Assembly: GCF_002741015.1 (NCBI RefSeq) | Contig: NZ_CP016616.1 | Location: 1,945,501 to 2,009,500, forward strand | From: Microvirga ossetica | Lineage (GTDB): Bacteria; Pseudomonadota; Alphaproteobacteria; Rhizobiales; Beijerinckiaceae | Direction of reading: 5' to 3' | DNA: 64,000 nt | Shown: in pieces, positions 29,801 through 37,061 of the stretch | Layout of the letters: each line of letters begins with the position of its first letter | How positions within the stretch are numbered: position 1 is the stretch's first letter | Notes under the pieces: model-generated | The model's input: only the letters and a program-made list of their open reading frames with translations | Told to the model about the DNA's origin: nothing | The model's database searches: none | Translations under genes and position numbers: made by a program

Positions 29801-30307
29801 GACGAAGTGGAATTCGGATTGATGCGCGACGGTGGAGGATTCCGCCGTGTGGTCATCGCCCATCAGCGCCAGCACGCCGCCGTGCCTCGAGGAGCCGGCC
29901 ATGTTGGCGTGGCGGAACACGTCGCCGGAGCGGTCGACGCCGGGCCCCTTGCCGTACCAGAGGCCGAACACGCCGTCATACTTGCCGTCGCCGCGAATCT
30001 CGGCCTGCTGCGAGCCCCAGACGGCGGTCGCGGCAAGCTCCTCGTTGAGGCCCGGCTGGAAGACGATGTTGGAGGACTCCAGCCATTTCCGGGCGCGCCA
30101 GAGATTCTGGTCAAGGCCGCCGATGGGGGAGCCGCGATAGCCGGAGACGAAACCGGCCGTGCTCAGGCCCGCGAGCCTGTCGCGCTCGCGCTGCATCAGC
30201 AGCATGCGGATGACGGCCTGCGTGCCGGTGATGAAGACGTGATCCTTGGAGAGATCGTATTTGTCGTCGAGCGTAACGTTACGGAGCGCCACCTGACCGT
30301 CGGCCAT
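26807..30307 (-). CDS. Indolepyruvate ferredoxin oxidoreductase family protein, fused subunits
   Basis: A single chain of about 1166 residues combining what other organisms split between IorA and IorB. The N-terminal pyrimidine-binding thiamin-pyrophosphate domain has FVSGYRGSPIGGLDQN. A transketolase-C-like domain follows. The PP domain has FCSGCPHNSST and the TPP/Mg2+ segment MGGEGANWIG. A cysteine cluster CEACGDCSVQSNC (near residue 640) may bind an Fe-S centre, and a gamma-type domain follows with GVGGTGVVTIGAILG. The enzyme decarboxylates aryl- or branched 2-keto acids to acyl-CoA with a ferredoxin acceptor. ATG 30307 was chosen because AGGAGG lies 10 bases before it; the frame extends to 30409 but would run through the palindromic operator. 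It is monocistronic. Confidence 0.88.
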   Translation of the reverse strand: MADGQVALRNVTLDDKYDLSKDHVFITGTQAVIRMLLMQRERDRLAGLSTAGFVSGYRGSPIGGLDQNLWRARKWLESSNIVFQPGLNEELAATAVWGSQQAEIRGDGKYDGVFGLWYGKGPGVDRSGDVFRHANMAGSSRHGGVLALMGDDHTAESSTVAHQSEFHFVDVMIPILNPAGVQEILDYGLYGYAMSRFCGTWVAFKCVKDNIESTASVDASLDRVKIVIPDDFTMPPGGLNIRNRDGVLDQEARLQDFKRDAMLAFVRANNLNRIVLSGGRNAKIGIITVGKSYLDVRQALDELGLDEVKANDMGLRLYKVACPWPLSQRELVDFARGLDKVIVVEEKRSLIEVQLREELYGTANQPLCIGKKDEEGRWLFPVKGALDPNDIAIVIGERLLAYHNNDDLRGRVARLRHAQEVLVATSDVATRTPHFCSGCPHNSSTKVPDGMRAYAGIGCHYMVQWMDRSTEGFTQMGGEGANWIGEAPFSKRGHVFQNLGDGTYNHSGVLALRWSIHTKTNVTYKILFNDAVAMTGGQPHEGKLTVDMIARQVREEGVERIALVTDEPDKYPKEMRWPSGMTIHHRSELDSVQRRLSEVSGVTVMIYDQTCASEKRRRRKRGEFPDPDKRVIINDLVCEACGDCSVQSNCVAVQPVETEFGRKRQIDQSNCNKDFSCVNGFCPSFVTVHGAEIRKAVPETASTDGAAFKPLPDPAIPSIDRTFNVIVTGVGGTGVVTIGAILGMAAHLEGKGLGMIDMAGLAQKGGAVYSHVRLANNQDDIHAIRVSAESAHLVLGCDLVVTGTKKVLASVKEGQTALVVNTAEVMPGEFTRNADFSLPTERLKRAIKSAAGADGVSFVDATAVATALLGNAIAANMFMLGYAYQTGRVPLSGEAIEKAIALNGEAVKMNLSAFTWGRRAAAEPELIAAMMSELKAPTESRKLSETLDEVIERRVAFLSDYQNARYGRRYGNLVGRVREAEEKAVPGSTALTDAVARSLFKLMAYKDEYEVARLYTNGHFEKQVASAFEGDNLRYEFHMAPPILATKDPVTGLPRKMSFGPWMLKAMGVLAKFRRLRGTPLDVFGYNHERRTERQLVREFEGLIAEIVAKLDAGNHAAAVGLAGIPQKIRGFGHVKERNLKAAKAEEADLLAKFRADPQPLPIAAE

Positions 30308-30367
30308 GACCCGTTGTCCTCCTGGAGCCTTTTGCCCCGCTGCCGGTGTTCCGGTCTTCTTGTCATG

Positions 30368-30394
30368 AAATATGTCAGTAATGCTGACATATTT
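30368..30394. promoter_or_regulatory. Perfect palindromic operator upstream of the oxidoreductase gene
   Basis: Two perfect 11-base arms, AAATATGTCAG (30368-30378) and CTGACATATTT (30384-30394), are separated by TAATG. The site is AT-rich in a GC-rich genome, centred about 75 bases upstream of the oxidoreductase start and 120 bases before the divergent DUF1007 gene. It has the size and form of a binding site for a dimeric MarR/TetR/GntR-type repressor. No terminator-like T run follows, and it lies upstream of both starts, so an operator is the best reading. The regulator is not identified. Confidence 0.65.
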
Positions 30395-30500
30395 TCCGGA
30401 GGCCGTCAATCGAGCCGTCTCGGTCGCGCCTTCGTTTCGCCTCTGTTAACCATGAAAGCGGCATATCGCTTTCGGAGCGTCGCTTTTCCAGGGTCAACGC

Positions 30501-31142
30501 ATGAAACGCCGTCTCGGTCTGAAATCCTCCCTGGCCGCCGTAGGCATGGGACTGGCCTCGCCGGCGCTCGCGCATCCCCATGTCTGGGTCACCGCCAAGG
30601 CGGAGGTCGTCTTCGCGCCCGACGGGAAGGTGACCGGCGTGCGCCACCACTGGACCTTCGACGAGGCCTATACGGCTTACGTTACGCAAGGGCTCGACAC
30701 GAACAACGACGGCAAGCTCTCCCCGGAAGAGCTCCAGGACCTCGCCACCGAGAATGCCGCCTCCCTGAACGAGTTCGATTATTTCACGGTGCTCAAAGCC
30801 CGCGGCAAGCCGCAGGCCTTCGATCCGCCGCGTGAGGCTCGGATGAGCATGGAGAAGACCCAAGTTTCCATGTCCTTCTTCCTGCCGCTGAAAGCGCCGG
30901 CGGTGCCCTCGGGGGCCGTCTCCATCGAGATCGAGGATCCGACCTTCTTCGTCTATTTCAGCCTCTCGGAGGGCCAGGCGCCCATCTCACTCGCCGATGC
31001 GCCGCAGGGCTGCGTGACCAGCATCGCCAAGGCCAAGCCGCTCGATGCCACCATGCAGCAGATCCTGCAGGACGAAGGCGCGATCCAGACGCAGGATATC
31101 GGCATCGAATATTCCAACAGGGCCATCATCGCATGTCCCTGA
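30501..31142 (+). CDS. DUF1007 family exported protein (metal transport partner)
   Basis: A 213-residue protein with a signal peptide ending near ASPALA, followed directly by HPHVWVTAKAEVVF, the typical DUF1007 N-terminus whose His-x-His would face the periplasm. In the middle DTNNDGKLSPEEL (near residue 70) is a good EF-hand-like Ca2+ loop. DUF1007 genes commonly precede NicO-type nickel/cobalt permeases, as here: the next gene overlaps this one by 10 bases. It probably presents or senses the metal for that transporter. The function is inferred from family and context only. Confidence 0.85.
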   Translation: MKRRLGLKSSLAAVGMGLASPALAHPHVWVTAKAEVVFAPDGKVTGVRHHWTFDEAYTAYVTQGLDTNNDGKLSPEELQDLATENAASLNEFDYFTVLKARGKPQAFDPPREARMSMEKTQVSMSFFLPLKAPAVPSGAVSIEIEDPTFFVYFSLSEGQAPISLADAPQGCVTSIAKAKPLDATMQQILQDEGAIQTQDIGIEYSNRAIIACP

Positions 31143-32149
31143 TATCCGACGCCCCTGCCCTTCCGAACCCCGCTCGCGCACCGCTGTGGCGGCGGCTCGG
31201 AATCATGCTGGCGGCCGTCGCCATCATCGCCCTGGCGATGGGGCTGATCGGCCTCTGGCTCGGACCGGTGAGCAAGCCGCCGCCGCGCAACCCGTTCGGC
31301 ATGGGCCTGCGCGAGGCGACGCCGTCGGGAAGCCTCGGCGCCTGGATCCTGTCGGTGCAATCCGGCTTCTACGGCAACCTGCAGGCGGGCGTGCGGGAGA
31401 TGAAGCAGAACGGCTCGGCGCTGTACTCCCTCCTTCTTGTCGGCTTCGCCTATGGGATCTTCCATGCCGCCGGCCCCGGGCACGGCAAGGGCGTGATCTC
31501 GGCCTATCTCGTGGCCGACGAGAAGGCCCTGCGCAAGGGCTTCGCCTTGAGCCTCGCGGCCGCCCTCGTGCAGGCCCTGGTCGCCATCGCCATCGTGTCC
31601 GTCGTAAGCATCCTGCTGCGCGCCACCGCCTCCACCATGAACAAGCTCGCGATGAACGTGGAGTTGGCGAGCTTTCTCGCCGTCGCCCTGCTCGGCGCGG
31701 TCATCGCCTGGCGCAAGGCGGGCAAGTTTTTGGGCGTGCTGGCCTTGAGCCGCAACCCGCTCGCCCTGGTTCAGGACGATTGCGACCACGTCCACATGCC
31801 GCCGCCCGAGGAACTCGGCCGCCTGACGCGCTTTCGCGACATGGCGGGCGTGGCGATCGCCGCCGGGATCCGCCCCTGCGCGGGGGCCCTCATCGTCCTG
31901 GTCTTCGCCCTGTCGCAAGGCGTCTTCGCGGCGGGCATCGCCGCCGCCTTCGCCATGGCGCTCGGCACGGCGCTCACCACCGGCGCCATCGCCGCGCTCG
32001 CGGTCTTCTTCAAGGCAGCGGCTTTGAGAATCGCCGGCGGACGCGGAGCCTCGGGCGCCATCGCCATCGCGGGGCTCGAGCTTCTGGCGGCCGCCTTCGT
32101 GCTCGTCCTGGGAGCAAGCCTCCTCTACGGCCTCTGGGCGGTTGGCTAG
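31133..32149 (+). CDS. NicO/RcnA-family nickel/cobalt transporter
   Basis: A 338-residue membrane protein with about seven hydrophobic segments. The family signature is HAAGPGHGKGVISAYL near residue 110, and a second conserved region is GIRPCAGALIVLVFALSQGVF. Both His/Asp-containing motifs are those of NicO/RcnA permeases that move Ni2+ or Co2+. The loop DDCDHVHMPPPEE before the second signature supplies further metal ligands. It is translationally coupled to the DUF1007 gene upstream. Its stop codon shares the CTAG tetranucleotide with the stop of the convergent gamma-glutamyltransferase gene. Import versus efflux cannot be decided from sequence. Confidence 0.88.
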   Translation: MSLISDAPALPNPARAPLWRRLGIMLAAVAIIALAMGLIGLWLGPVSKPPPRNPFGMGLREATPSGSLGAWILSVQSGFYGNLQAGVREMKQNGSALYSLLLVGFAYGIFHAAGPGHGKGVISAYLVADEKALRKGFALSLAAALVQALVAIAIVSVVSILLRATASTMNKLAMNVELASFLAVALLGAVIAWRKAGKFLGVLALSRNPLALVQDDCDHVHMPPPEELGRLTRFRDMAGVAIAAGIRPCAGALIVLVFALSQGVFAAGIAAAFAMALGTALTTGAIAALAVFFKAAALRIAGGRGASGAIAIAGLELLAAAFVLVLGASLLYGLWAVG

Positions 32150-33741
32150 AGGCCGAGCGATCCGCCATCCGAACGCGGATCGTGCACGGCCTCGACGCGC
32201 CCGTTGCGCGGGTGCTTCACCAGCATACCCGCATGGCCGAGCGCATCGGCATAGGGCTTGCCCAGTTCTTGGATAGGATGGCCGAAGCCGGACAAGGCTC
32301 GCAGCAGGCCTGGATCGAAGCGATCCTCCACCTTCAGGGTTGCGGAGGACGCACCCCATGCTTTGTCGAAGCGCCAGCGCGGCGCGTCCACCGCATCGGC
32401 GAGGCTCATGCCGAAATCGGCATAGCGGGTAAAAATCTGGCCCAGGGTCTGCGGCTGCCCGTCGCCGCCCATGGTTCCGTAGGAGAGCACGCGCCCGTCA
32501 TTGAAGACGGCAAGGCCCGGATTGAGGGTGTTAAAGGGCTTGCGGCCCGGCTCCAGGGCTCTGAGACTCTTGGGGTCGAGGGAGAAACCGAGGCCCCGGT
32601 TGTGCCAATGGACGCCCGTTGCCGGCAGCACGCAGCCGGAGCCGAAGGCCCAGTAGACGGACTGGATGTAGGACACCGCCAGCCCGTCCCTGTCGATGCA
32701 GCCCATCCAGACCGTATCGCCCTCGGCCGAACGTGGCGGGTAAGGCGCGGCGCGGCGGCTCTCGATCATGGACGCCTCCCGTTCCAGCGCGGCGGGGGTG
32801 AGGAAGTCGGCCGGGTTGTGGGTGAGTTCCCTAGGATCGGTCACCACCCGGTCGCGGATGGCGAAGGCGCGCTTGACGGCCTCGATCAGTCCGTGGTGGT
32901 GCTCCGGCGTCTCACCATGCTTCACGTTCAGCCGTTCGAACATCCCGAGGATCAGGAGCGAGGCCAGCCCCTGGCTCGGCGGCGGCAGGTTGTAGACGGT
33001 CGAATGCCCCAGCCGGACCGACAGGGGCTGCACCACCCGGGCGCGGTAACGTTCCAGGTCCTTGCGGGTGACGGGGCTCTCGATCCTCTCCAGATCCGCG
33101 GCGATCTCGCGTCCCACATCGCCCCGGTAGAAATCGGCCAGGCCCGCATGGGCGAGCCGGTCGAGGGTATCGGCGAGCTTGAGGCTCTTTCGCTGCGTGC
33201 CGGCCTCCGGGAGCTTGCCCTCGACGAGGAAGGCCTCGGCAAAGCCGGGAGCGGCAAACAGGGCGGCCTCCTCCAGAAGCGGATTTCGCCCCTCCGCCGC
33301 AGCGACGGCATGGCCTTCGCGGGCAAAGCGGATGGCATCGCCGAGCAGGAGATCGAGGGGCATCTGCCCGCCGAGCGCCCGGGCGAGCTCCAGCGCCAGC
33401 CCCCATCCGCTCACGGCCCCTGCGACAGTGAGCGCAGCATCGGGCCCGCGCGGCGGGATGGCGTCGTAGTGCTTGTCCCGGTAGCGCCGGATGGTGCCGA
33501 GCGAGCCGGCCGGCCCCGAGGCGTCGAGGGCATGGATACGGCCTCTCGGTTCGCGTACGAGCCAGAAGCCGTCTCCGCCGAGCCCGTTCATGTGCGGATA
33601 GACCACGGCAATCGTCGCCGCCATGGCGACCATGGCCTCGACCGCATTGCCGCCGGCAGCCAGGATCGTCTGGCCGGTCTCGGCTGCGAGCCGATGAGGA
33701 GCCGCGACGGCGGCGGTCGAGAAGACGGGGGTTTCGGGCAT
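32146..33741 (-). CDS. Gamma-glutamyltransferase family protein
   Basis: A 531-residue Ntn-hydrolase. It opens with AAVAAPHRLAAETGQTILAAGGNAVEAMVA and GDGFWLVRE. The autoprocessing Thr is probably the one in AEGDTVWMGCIDRDGLAVSYIQS (near residue 343), and substrate-binding segments LNPGLAVF and GTMGGDGQPQTLGQI follow. It belongs to the GGT branch lacking a clear signal peptide, so it may act in the cytoplasm, unlike E. coli Ggt. Substrates could be glutathione or other gamma-glutamyl or acyl amides. The ATG at 33741 was chosen because it gives the family N-terminus; the open frame continues far upstream without similarity. The gene is convergent with nicO and divergent from a small membrane protein gene. 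Confidence 0.88.
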   Translation of the reverse strand: MPETPVFSTAAVAAPHRLAAETGQTILAAGGNAVEAMVAMAATIAVVYPHMNGLGGDGFWLVREPRGRIHALDASGPAGSLGTIRRYRDKHYDAIPPRGPDAALTVAGAVSGWGLALELARALGGQMPLDLLLGDAIRFAREGHAVAAAEGRNPLLEEAALFAAPGFAEAFLVEGKLPEAGTQRKSLKLADTLDRLAHAGLADFYRGDVGREIAADLERIESPVTRKDLERYRARVVQPLSVRLGHSTVYNLPPPSQGLASLLILGMFERLNVKHGETPEHHHGLIEAVKRAFAIRDRVVTDPRELTHNPADFLTPAALEREASMIESRRAAPYPPRSAEGDTVWMGCIDRDGLAVSYIQSVYWAFGSGCVLPATGVHWHNRGLGFSLDPKSLRALEPGRKPFNTLNPGLAVFNDGRVLSYGTMGGDGQPQTLGQIFTRYADFGMSLADAVDAPRWRFDKAWGASSATLKVEDRFDPGLLRALSGFGHPIQELGKPYADALGHAGMLVKHPRNGRVEAVHDPRSDGGSLGL

Positions 33742-33843
33742 GGGCCTTGAATGTGGGGCGCGACAGAATGAGATTCGGGGAGACCTTGCACCCGAGGGGG
33801 CGTTTAGGGTAGTCCCATCTGCAAGAAACGGAGTGAGGCAACC

Positions 33844-34086
33844 TTGGCTCAGGCGAAAAGCACCAACTGGCGCAACGTGATCACCATCATGAGCATCATG
33901 ATCCTGGTGGGCGCGGAAGTCTTCGGCGTGGCGATCGCCGCCGGCTGGGCCATCGCGGGCCTGTTCGAGCTCGGCGACTATGTCGGCTACGCGCTGATGG
34001 TCCTCTTCAGCCTCTTCGCCATCTACACCCTGGTCCATCTCTGGCGCCGCTGCGTCGCCGTCGAGCCGCTCACGGGCCGGGCCTAA
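33844..34086 (+). CDS. Small two-helix membrane protein of unknown function
   Basis: An 80-residue protein with two hydrophobic segments (about residues 12-40 and 46-64) and a short basic C-terminal tail (HLWRRC). It starts at TTG, preceded by GGAGTGAGG at a good distance, which decides the start. Codon use is normal for the genome, and I recall similar short proteins in rhizobia, but no function is known to me. It stands alone between a divergent gamma-glutamyltransferase gene and a family A repeat. Confidence 0.65.
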   Translation: MAQAKSTNWRNVITIMSIMILVGAEVFGVAIAAGWAIAGLFELGDYVGYALMVLFSLFAIYTLVHLWRRCVAVEPLTGRA

Positions 34087-34150
34087 TCGGCATTCAGCAA
34101 GGTCATTACCAGAACCTCATCCTAAGAGGCTGGCTTATCAAACTCTCGAC

Positions 34151-34256
34151 CTCATCCTGAGGAGCAGCGCAGCTGCGTCTCGAAGGAGGCTCCAGTGTTC
34201 TCTGGAGGCGCCCTGATCCTTCGAGACGCCGCCTCCGGCGGCCCTCAGGATGAGGG
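34151..34256. repeat. Palindromic repeat (family A)
   Basis: A full copy with arms CCTCATCCTGAGGAG and GCCCTCAGGATGAGG. A truncated left arm (CCTCATCCTAAGAGG) lies just before it near 34116, so the gap from 34087 to 34298 is almost entirely repeat DNA. Confidence 0.8.
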
Positions 34257-34298
34257 CTTAGGGATCAGGCCAGACTTTCAGGATGAGAACGGTGTTCA

Positions 34299-34676
34299 TT
34301 AGGGCTGTCGAACGCCTTCGCAAATCTTCATCACCACCGGGTCGGCCGCAGGCGGCACATAAGCCTCCATCGGACGGCACTGGCCCGCGATGCAGATCCG
34401 CCAATCTGCCGTCCCGCCCGAGCGGCGCATGATCACCTGGGCTTGAGGCGGCAGGTTCGGCCTCCACGACCAGACCCCGTTGACGAGCCTCGCCTCCGGC
34501 GGCGGCTCCATGCCGGCCCCGAAGCCGCGCACCCGCGCCTCGACGAGCTCGAGCCCCGCCGGCGTCGAGCGCCAATCCTCCTCCCACACGATCTTCTCGA
34601 CCGAATGGGTCCAGGCGAGCGTGATCGCGCCCGCCATGAGGGGCGCGATCGTGGAGCCGGCGAGCAGGCAGATCAT
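34299..34676 (-). CDS. DUF1850 domain protein of the TRAP operon
   Basis: A 125-residue protein with an N-terminal hydrophobic segment (signal or anchor) and the DUF1850 signature WTHSVEKIVWEEDW near residues 23-36, followed by GFGAGMEPPPEA. Such proteins are encoded beside TAXI-type TRAP transporters and are presumably periplasmic accessory factors. The start codon overlaps the stop of the permease gene as ATGA, so the two are translationally coupled. The function is unknown; the C-terminal pair of Cys (ICIAGQC) might form a disulfide. Confidence 0.8.
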   Translation of the reverse strand: MICLLAGSTIAPLMAGAITLAWTHSVEKIVWEEDWRSTPAGLELVEARVRGFGAGMEPPPEARLVNGVWSWRPNLPPQAQVIMRRSGGTADWRICIAGQCRPMEAYVPPAADPVVMKICEGVRQP

Positions 34677-36967
34677 CGACTAATGGCAGGCGTAGCGACC
34701 CGGCGCGTCTGCCAGACGTGGAACCCGACGAAGAGGGCGGAGAGCACGAAGCCGACCTCGTCGGTGAGCGGGATCGCCGCCACGAGCAGAGCCGCTGCGA
34801 CGGTCGCCCAGAGGCGCTCCCACCAGGACAGGGGTTTCAGGAAATAGCCGATGGAGGCTGTTCCCCACAATGTCATGGCAAGTGTCGCCTTGAGCACGAT
34901 GTAGACCACCGCGAGCCAGTAGCCCACGCCTTCGAGCCCAGGCACCGGCTGCAGCATCAGGGTCGGGTCGTAGACGGCCATGTAGGGAATGACGAAGCCG
35001 GGCAGCGCGATCCGGACCGCCTGGACGCCGATCTTGAGGCCCGATTCCTTCGCCATCGGCGCCGCCGCGAAGGCCGCGAGCGCCACCGGCGGCGTCAGGT
35101 CTGCCATGATGCCGAAATAGAACACGAACATGTGCGAGACGATGAGCGGCACGTCGAGCTGCAGCAGGATGGGGGCAGCGAGCGACGAGGTGATGATGTA
35201 GTTCGGGATCGTCGGGATGCCCATGCCGAGGATCAGGCTGAAGATCATCGTGAGCACGAGGGCCGCAAAGATGTTCTCCTTGCCGATGGAGATCATCCAG
35301 GTTCCGACGATGGTGCCGAGCCCGGTGAGCGTCATGGTGCCGATCACGATGCCGACCACGGCGCAGGCGAGGCCAACGGGCAAGGCCTGGCGCGCACCGT
35401 CCGCCATGGCCTCGACGCAGGCCTGAAGCGTCGTGCGCCCGCGGCCGGAGAAGGCGTTCCATAGGGACAGGGCCGCCACGACGAGAACGACGAGGGTCAC
35501 GGTCGAGGCGAGCGAATAAGCGGCCACCAGGGCAAGCCCGACCCAGAATGCGATGCGAAGAGCCTGTGTGCCGAGACCGGTGGCGATGGCGGTGCCAAGA
35601 ATGAGCGCCACGGTGAGCGACAGGCCCACCGCGCCGGCGAAGAGCGGCGTGTAGCCGGTAAAGAGCAGATAGACGAGCACCCCGAGCGGAGCGATGAGGA
35701 ACCATTTCGTCTTCAGCTCGGTCCAGGCGTTCGGCAATTCGCTCTTCGGCAGGCCGCGCAGGTTGCGCTTGCCGGCTTCCAGATGCACCGCGAGATAGCA
35801 GGCCGCGAAATAGAGGATTGCGGGAATGATCGCGGCTTCGACGATCTTCGAATACGGCACGTCGATGGTCTCGGCCATGATGAAGGCGACCGCTCCCATG
35901 ACCGGCGGCATGATCTGGCCGCCCATGGACGAGGTCGCCTCGACGCCGCCGGCGAAGGCAGAAGTGAAGCCGAAGCGCTTCATCAGGGGAATCGTGAACT
36001 GGCCCGAGGCCACCACGTTGGCGACGCCGGAGCCGGAGACCGTGCCCATGAGCGCGGAGGAGGCCACGCAGACCTTGCCGGGGCCGCCCTGCTTGTCGCC
36101 GAACACCGCCATCGAGATGTCGTTGAAGAAATCGATGACGCCGGCCTTCTCCATGAAGGCGCCGAACAGGATGAACAGGAAGATGTAGGTGGACGAAACA
36201 AGCGTCGGCGTGCCGTAGATGCCCTCCGTTCCTAACGCCATGTGCTCGACCACCTGCTCGAGGGAATAGCCGCGATGGTCGAGAGGGGCCGGAAGCCAAT
36301 GTCCGAACAGGCAATAGGACAGGAACAGGCCGGCGACGATCGGAAGGGCCGGTCCCATAACGCGCCAGATGAGATAGATCAGGATGGCGATCCCGGCGAT
36401 GCCGACGACGAGATCGAGCGTGGTGAGTTCGCCCGCGCGAACGATCAGCTCCTCGTAGAGCGCCCAATGGTACAGCCCGACCAGGAAGCTGGCGACGCCG
36501 ACGATCCAGCCGACGGCGCGCAGGGACGACGAGCCGGAGCGGTGGTTGGCGATCATCGCTCCGGCGACGAGGCAGAGAAAGCCCACATGGATGGTGCGCA
36601 CGACCTGGCTCGGCATGCTGCCGCCGAACCAGAGGACGAGCCCGAAGGCGCCGGCAACGGCAAGCCAGGCCATGGCGCCGTCGACGATGCTGCGGCGGCG
36701 CACGGCAAGCCCGATCAGCCAGGCCGCCCAGGCCACCATGGCGACGCCCCAGAGATGCGTGAGGCTCAAGCCCGCGATGAAGGGCTGGTCGAGGGGAATG
36801 CCGAAGGAGGTGATGATCTGGAAGGTGGAGAACGAGACGGCGATCCAGAACAGAAGCCGGCCGGTGAGGCCTTCGCCGAAGCTCTCCGGCAGCCCATGCT
36901 CGGGATTTACGGATTCGGCCGGCGCTTCCATCTGAGCGATTTCCGACGTGTTCACACCCTGGCTCAT
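34673..36967 (-). CDS. TRAP transporter permease, fused 4TM/12TM type
   Basis: A 764-residue inner-membrane protein that fuses the small DctQ-like and large DctM-like parts, as usual for TAXI-type TRAP systems. About 20 hydrophobic segments are visible. Family segments are SSALMGTVSGSGVANVVASGQFTIPLMKRFG, EATSSMGGQIMPPVMGAVAF and, near the end, ILGMGIPTIPNYIITSSLAAP. It uses the ion gradient to import a substrate delivered by the upstream solute-binding protein. The substrate is unknown; C4-dicarboxylates or glutamate-like acids are typical. The ATG at 36967 has GGAGA upstream and precedes the first helix; the longer frame to 37027 would run into the terminator. It is coupled to the DUF1850 gene. 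Confidence 0.92.
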   Translation of the reverse strand: MSQGVNTSEIAQMEAPAESVNPEHGLPESFGEGLTGRLLFWIAVSFSTFQIITSFGIPLDQPFIAGLSLTHLWGVAMVAWAAWLIGLAVRRRSIVDGAMAWLAVAGAFGLVLWFGGSMPSQVVRTIHVGFLCLVAGAMIANHRSGSSSLRAVGWIVGVASFLVGLYHWALYEELIVRAGELTTLDLVVGIAGIAILIYLIWRVMGPALPIVAGLFLSYCLFGHWLPAPLDHRGYSLEQVVEHMALGTEGIYGTPTLVSSTYIFLFILFGAFMEKAGVIDFFNDISMAVFGDKQGGPGKVCVASSALMGTVSGSGVANVVASGQFTIPLMKRFGFTSAFAGGVEATSSMGGQIMPPVMGAVAFIMAETIDVPYSKIVEAAIIPAILYFAACYLAVHLEAGKRNLRGLPKSELPNAWTELKTKWFLIAPLGVLVYLLFTGYTPLFAGAVGLSLTVALILGTAIATGLGTQALRIAFWVGLALVAAYSLASTVTLVVLVVAALSLWNAFSGRGRTTLQACVEAMADGARQALPVGLACAVVGIVIGTMTLTGLGTIVGTWMISIGKENIFAALVLTMIFSLILGMGIPTIPNYIITSSLAAPILLQLDVPLIVSHMFVFYFGIMADLTPPVALAAFAAAPMAKESGLKIGVQAVRIALPGFVIPYMAVYDPTLMLQPVPGLEGVGYWLAVVYIVLKATLAMTLWGTASIGYFLKPLSWWERLWATVAAALLVAAIPLTDEVGFVLSALFVGFHVWQTRRVATPAISR

Positions 36968-37005
36968 CGCGCAGCGTCTCCTCGATGATCGTTCTTCAGT
37001 CTCAT

Positions 37006-37038
37006 AAAAAAGGCCGGAGCAGTTCACCTGCCCCGGCC
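37006..37038 (-). terminator. Terminator between TAXI binding protein and permease
   Basis: On the minus strand GGCCGGGGCAG (37038-37028) pairs with CTGCTCCGGCC (37022-37012), with a five-base loop and one G-U pair, and six T follow (37011-37006). It lies inside the operon between the binding-protein and permease genes. It should therefore reduce transcription into the permease and give an excess of binding protein. Confidence 0.8.
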
Positions 37039-37061
37039 TGATTGTAAATGGTCCGAAGGGT

